DNA from: Onchocerca lupi
Lineage: Eukaryota > Nematoda > Chromadorea > Rhabditida > Onchocercidae
Length of the DNA stretch: 64,000 bases
Direction of reading: 5' to 3'
Assembly (NCBI GenBank): GCA_028564675.1
Contig: JAOVVO010000066.1
Span: forward strand, 1-64,000
The notes beneath the pieces are model-generated. The model was not told where the DNA came from, did no database searches, and saw only the letters and a program-made list of their open reading frames with translations. Made by a program: the position numbers and the translations under genes. Below, in pieces: positions 63,101 through 64,000 of the stretch; the stretch's first letter is position 1; each line of letters starts with the position of its first letter.

Positions 63101-64000
63101 GGAAACTCATGTCATCCAATTTTTGCTTTCAAGAATCGATTCTGCAAGCACGATGAAGATTGACATGGCTCTATTCGCGCTTCCGCTTTTCTAATATTTC
63201 AAAAATTAAAAATGTTTGTATTTAAAAAAAAAAAAAAAAAAAACCGATGATGCATTCAAAGTTATTGAAAACTAATTTGAAGCCACATTTGATCGATAAA
63301 TGTGAACTTTGCAAAGGTAACAGAATTTTTCGGAATGGTCAACAAAAATTTGAAAAAACTTTGATGGTGAAAAAATAAAACAAATATGGTGCATTGATCT
63401 TTTTCTAACGAAGTATTTAAAATAATCTGAAACTTTAGAGCCACAATGAAAAACATCTAAAAATAGAAATAAGCTAGAATTCATTTGGCAATATTTAAAA
63501 TGATGAAAAATAGACTGAGAGAGACTGAGAAAACACAAACCATTCAAAGATTCGAATTTTAATCAAAGAATAGTGATAGTATTCGCTCGAGGATAATTTA
63601 AATTCAGTATAAACGGCAACGTAATTAATGAGTGGTACTGAGATAGATGACTTTTCACAGCAAATGAAATTAATGATAGCAAAATTAATTTGCAAAGCCA
63701 AGATGTTCAAATTAATTAAATCACTCATTGAATGTGATTTTCTTCCTTTTTCTTTTCTTTTTTTTTTGCACATTAATTATCATATGAGAGGACGGCGAAG
63801 GCGATTCAATTTCTCCAAAAACTTTATCGAATTTCTTTTTTAAGCTTTCTCTGACTATTTGTTCTAAAAACTAACTGAACATTTTAAAAATATCACAGAG
63901 GATGACATATAAGAGAAATATTAAATATCGTGAAATTTGGATTTTCTAAATATTTAAAAACTTTCTAAGATGAAATGAAGCGATGATAATATCTATTATT
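60140..64000. other. Intergenic region at the right end, no recognised gene
   Basis: AT-rich sequence with scattered open frames under 95 codons on both strands, none with splice context or family resemblance. The first tens of bases hold the TTTCAG acceptor of the secreted-protein gene (on the - strand near 60153-60158). A G9-like run occurs near 61472, and A/T runs are frequent. Confidence 0.55.

Overview
This is nuclear DNA of a nematode, most likely a clade III (spirurine/filarial-type) worm. The evidence is a strongly AT-rich composition, many short exons separated by introns of tens of bases to several kilobases, TTTCAG-type acceptors, acceptors of the same type a few bases before several start codons (as expected for spliced-leader trans-splicing), a transthyretin-like family gene, and proteins closest in layout to nematode orthologues. 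No mobile-element protein, prokaryotic-type gene, tRNA, rRNA or CRISPR array was found. Most listed open frames are single exons or chance frames, so the gene models below were built by joining exons by phase and by alignment from memory to known families.

Layout. A small secreted transthyretin-like gene lies on the + strand (3040-4196, 3 exons, 168 aa). Everything else recognised is on the - strand. A CLASP/Orbit microtubule-regulator gene (5339-24771, 30 exons, 1263 aa) is convergent with it. About 8.4 kb without a recognisable gene follows (24772-33158). Next come the mitochondrial trifunctional enzyme beta subunit HADHB (33159-36694, 9 exons, 468 aa), the anaphase-promoting-complex TPR subunit CDC16/APC6 (37981-44169, 15 exons, 653 aa) and the nucleoporin precursor NUP98-NUP96 (45601-58571, 36 exons, 1680 aa). 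A short unrecognised secreted-protein gene (59469-60139) is the last gene. HADHB, CDC16 and NUP98 lie head to tail, but 1.3-1.4 kb apart, too far for a tight nematode operon. The last 3.9 kb and the first 3 kb show no supported gene.

Together the genes form a housekeeping neighbourhood: spindle and microtubule control (CLASP), mitotic exit (APC/C), nuclear pore assembly (NUP98-96) and fatty-acid beta-oxidation (HADHB), flanked by two secreted-protein genes. Every exon junction given keeps the reading phase.

Notable points: two homology-supported GC-AG introns (HADHB, NUP98); Ser-to-Thr at the NUP98 autoproteolysis nucleophile; three decayed partial copies of an exon in an intron beside that exon (CLASP, HADHB, NUP98); a phase-compatible candidate alternative first exon for a short CLASP; a 22-nt microexon in CDC16; a long foldback element in a NUP98 intron; and a 42-bp A/T homopolymer next to a 3' splice site.
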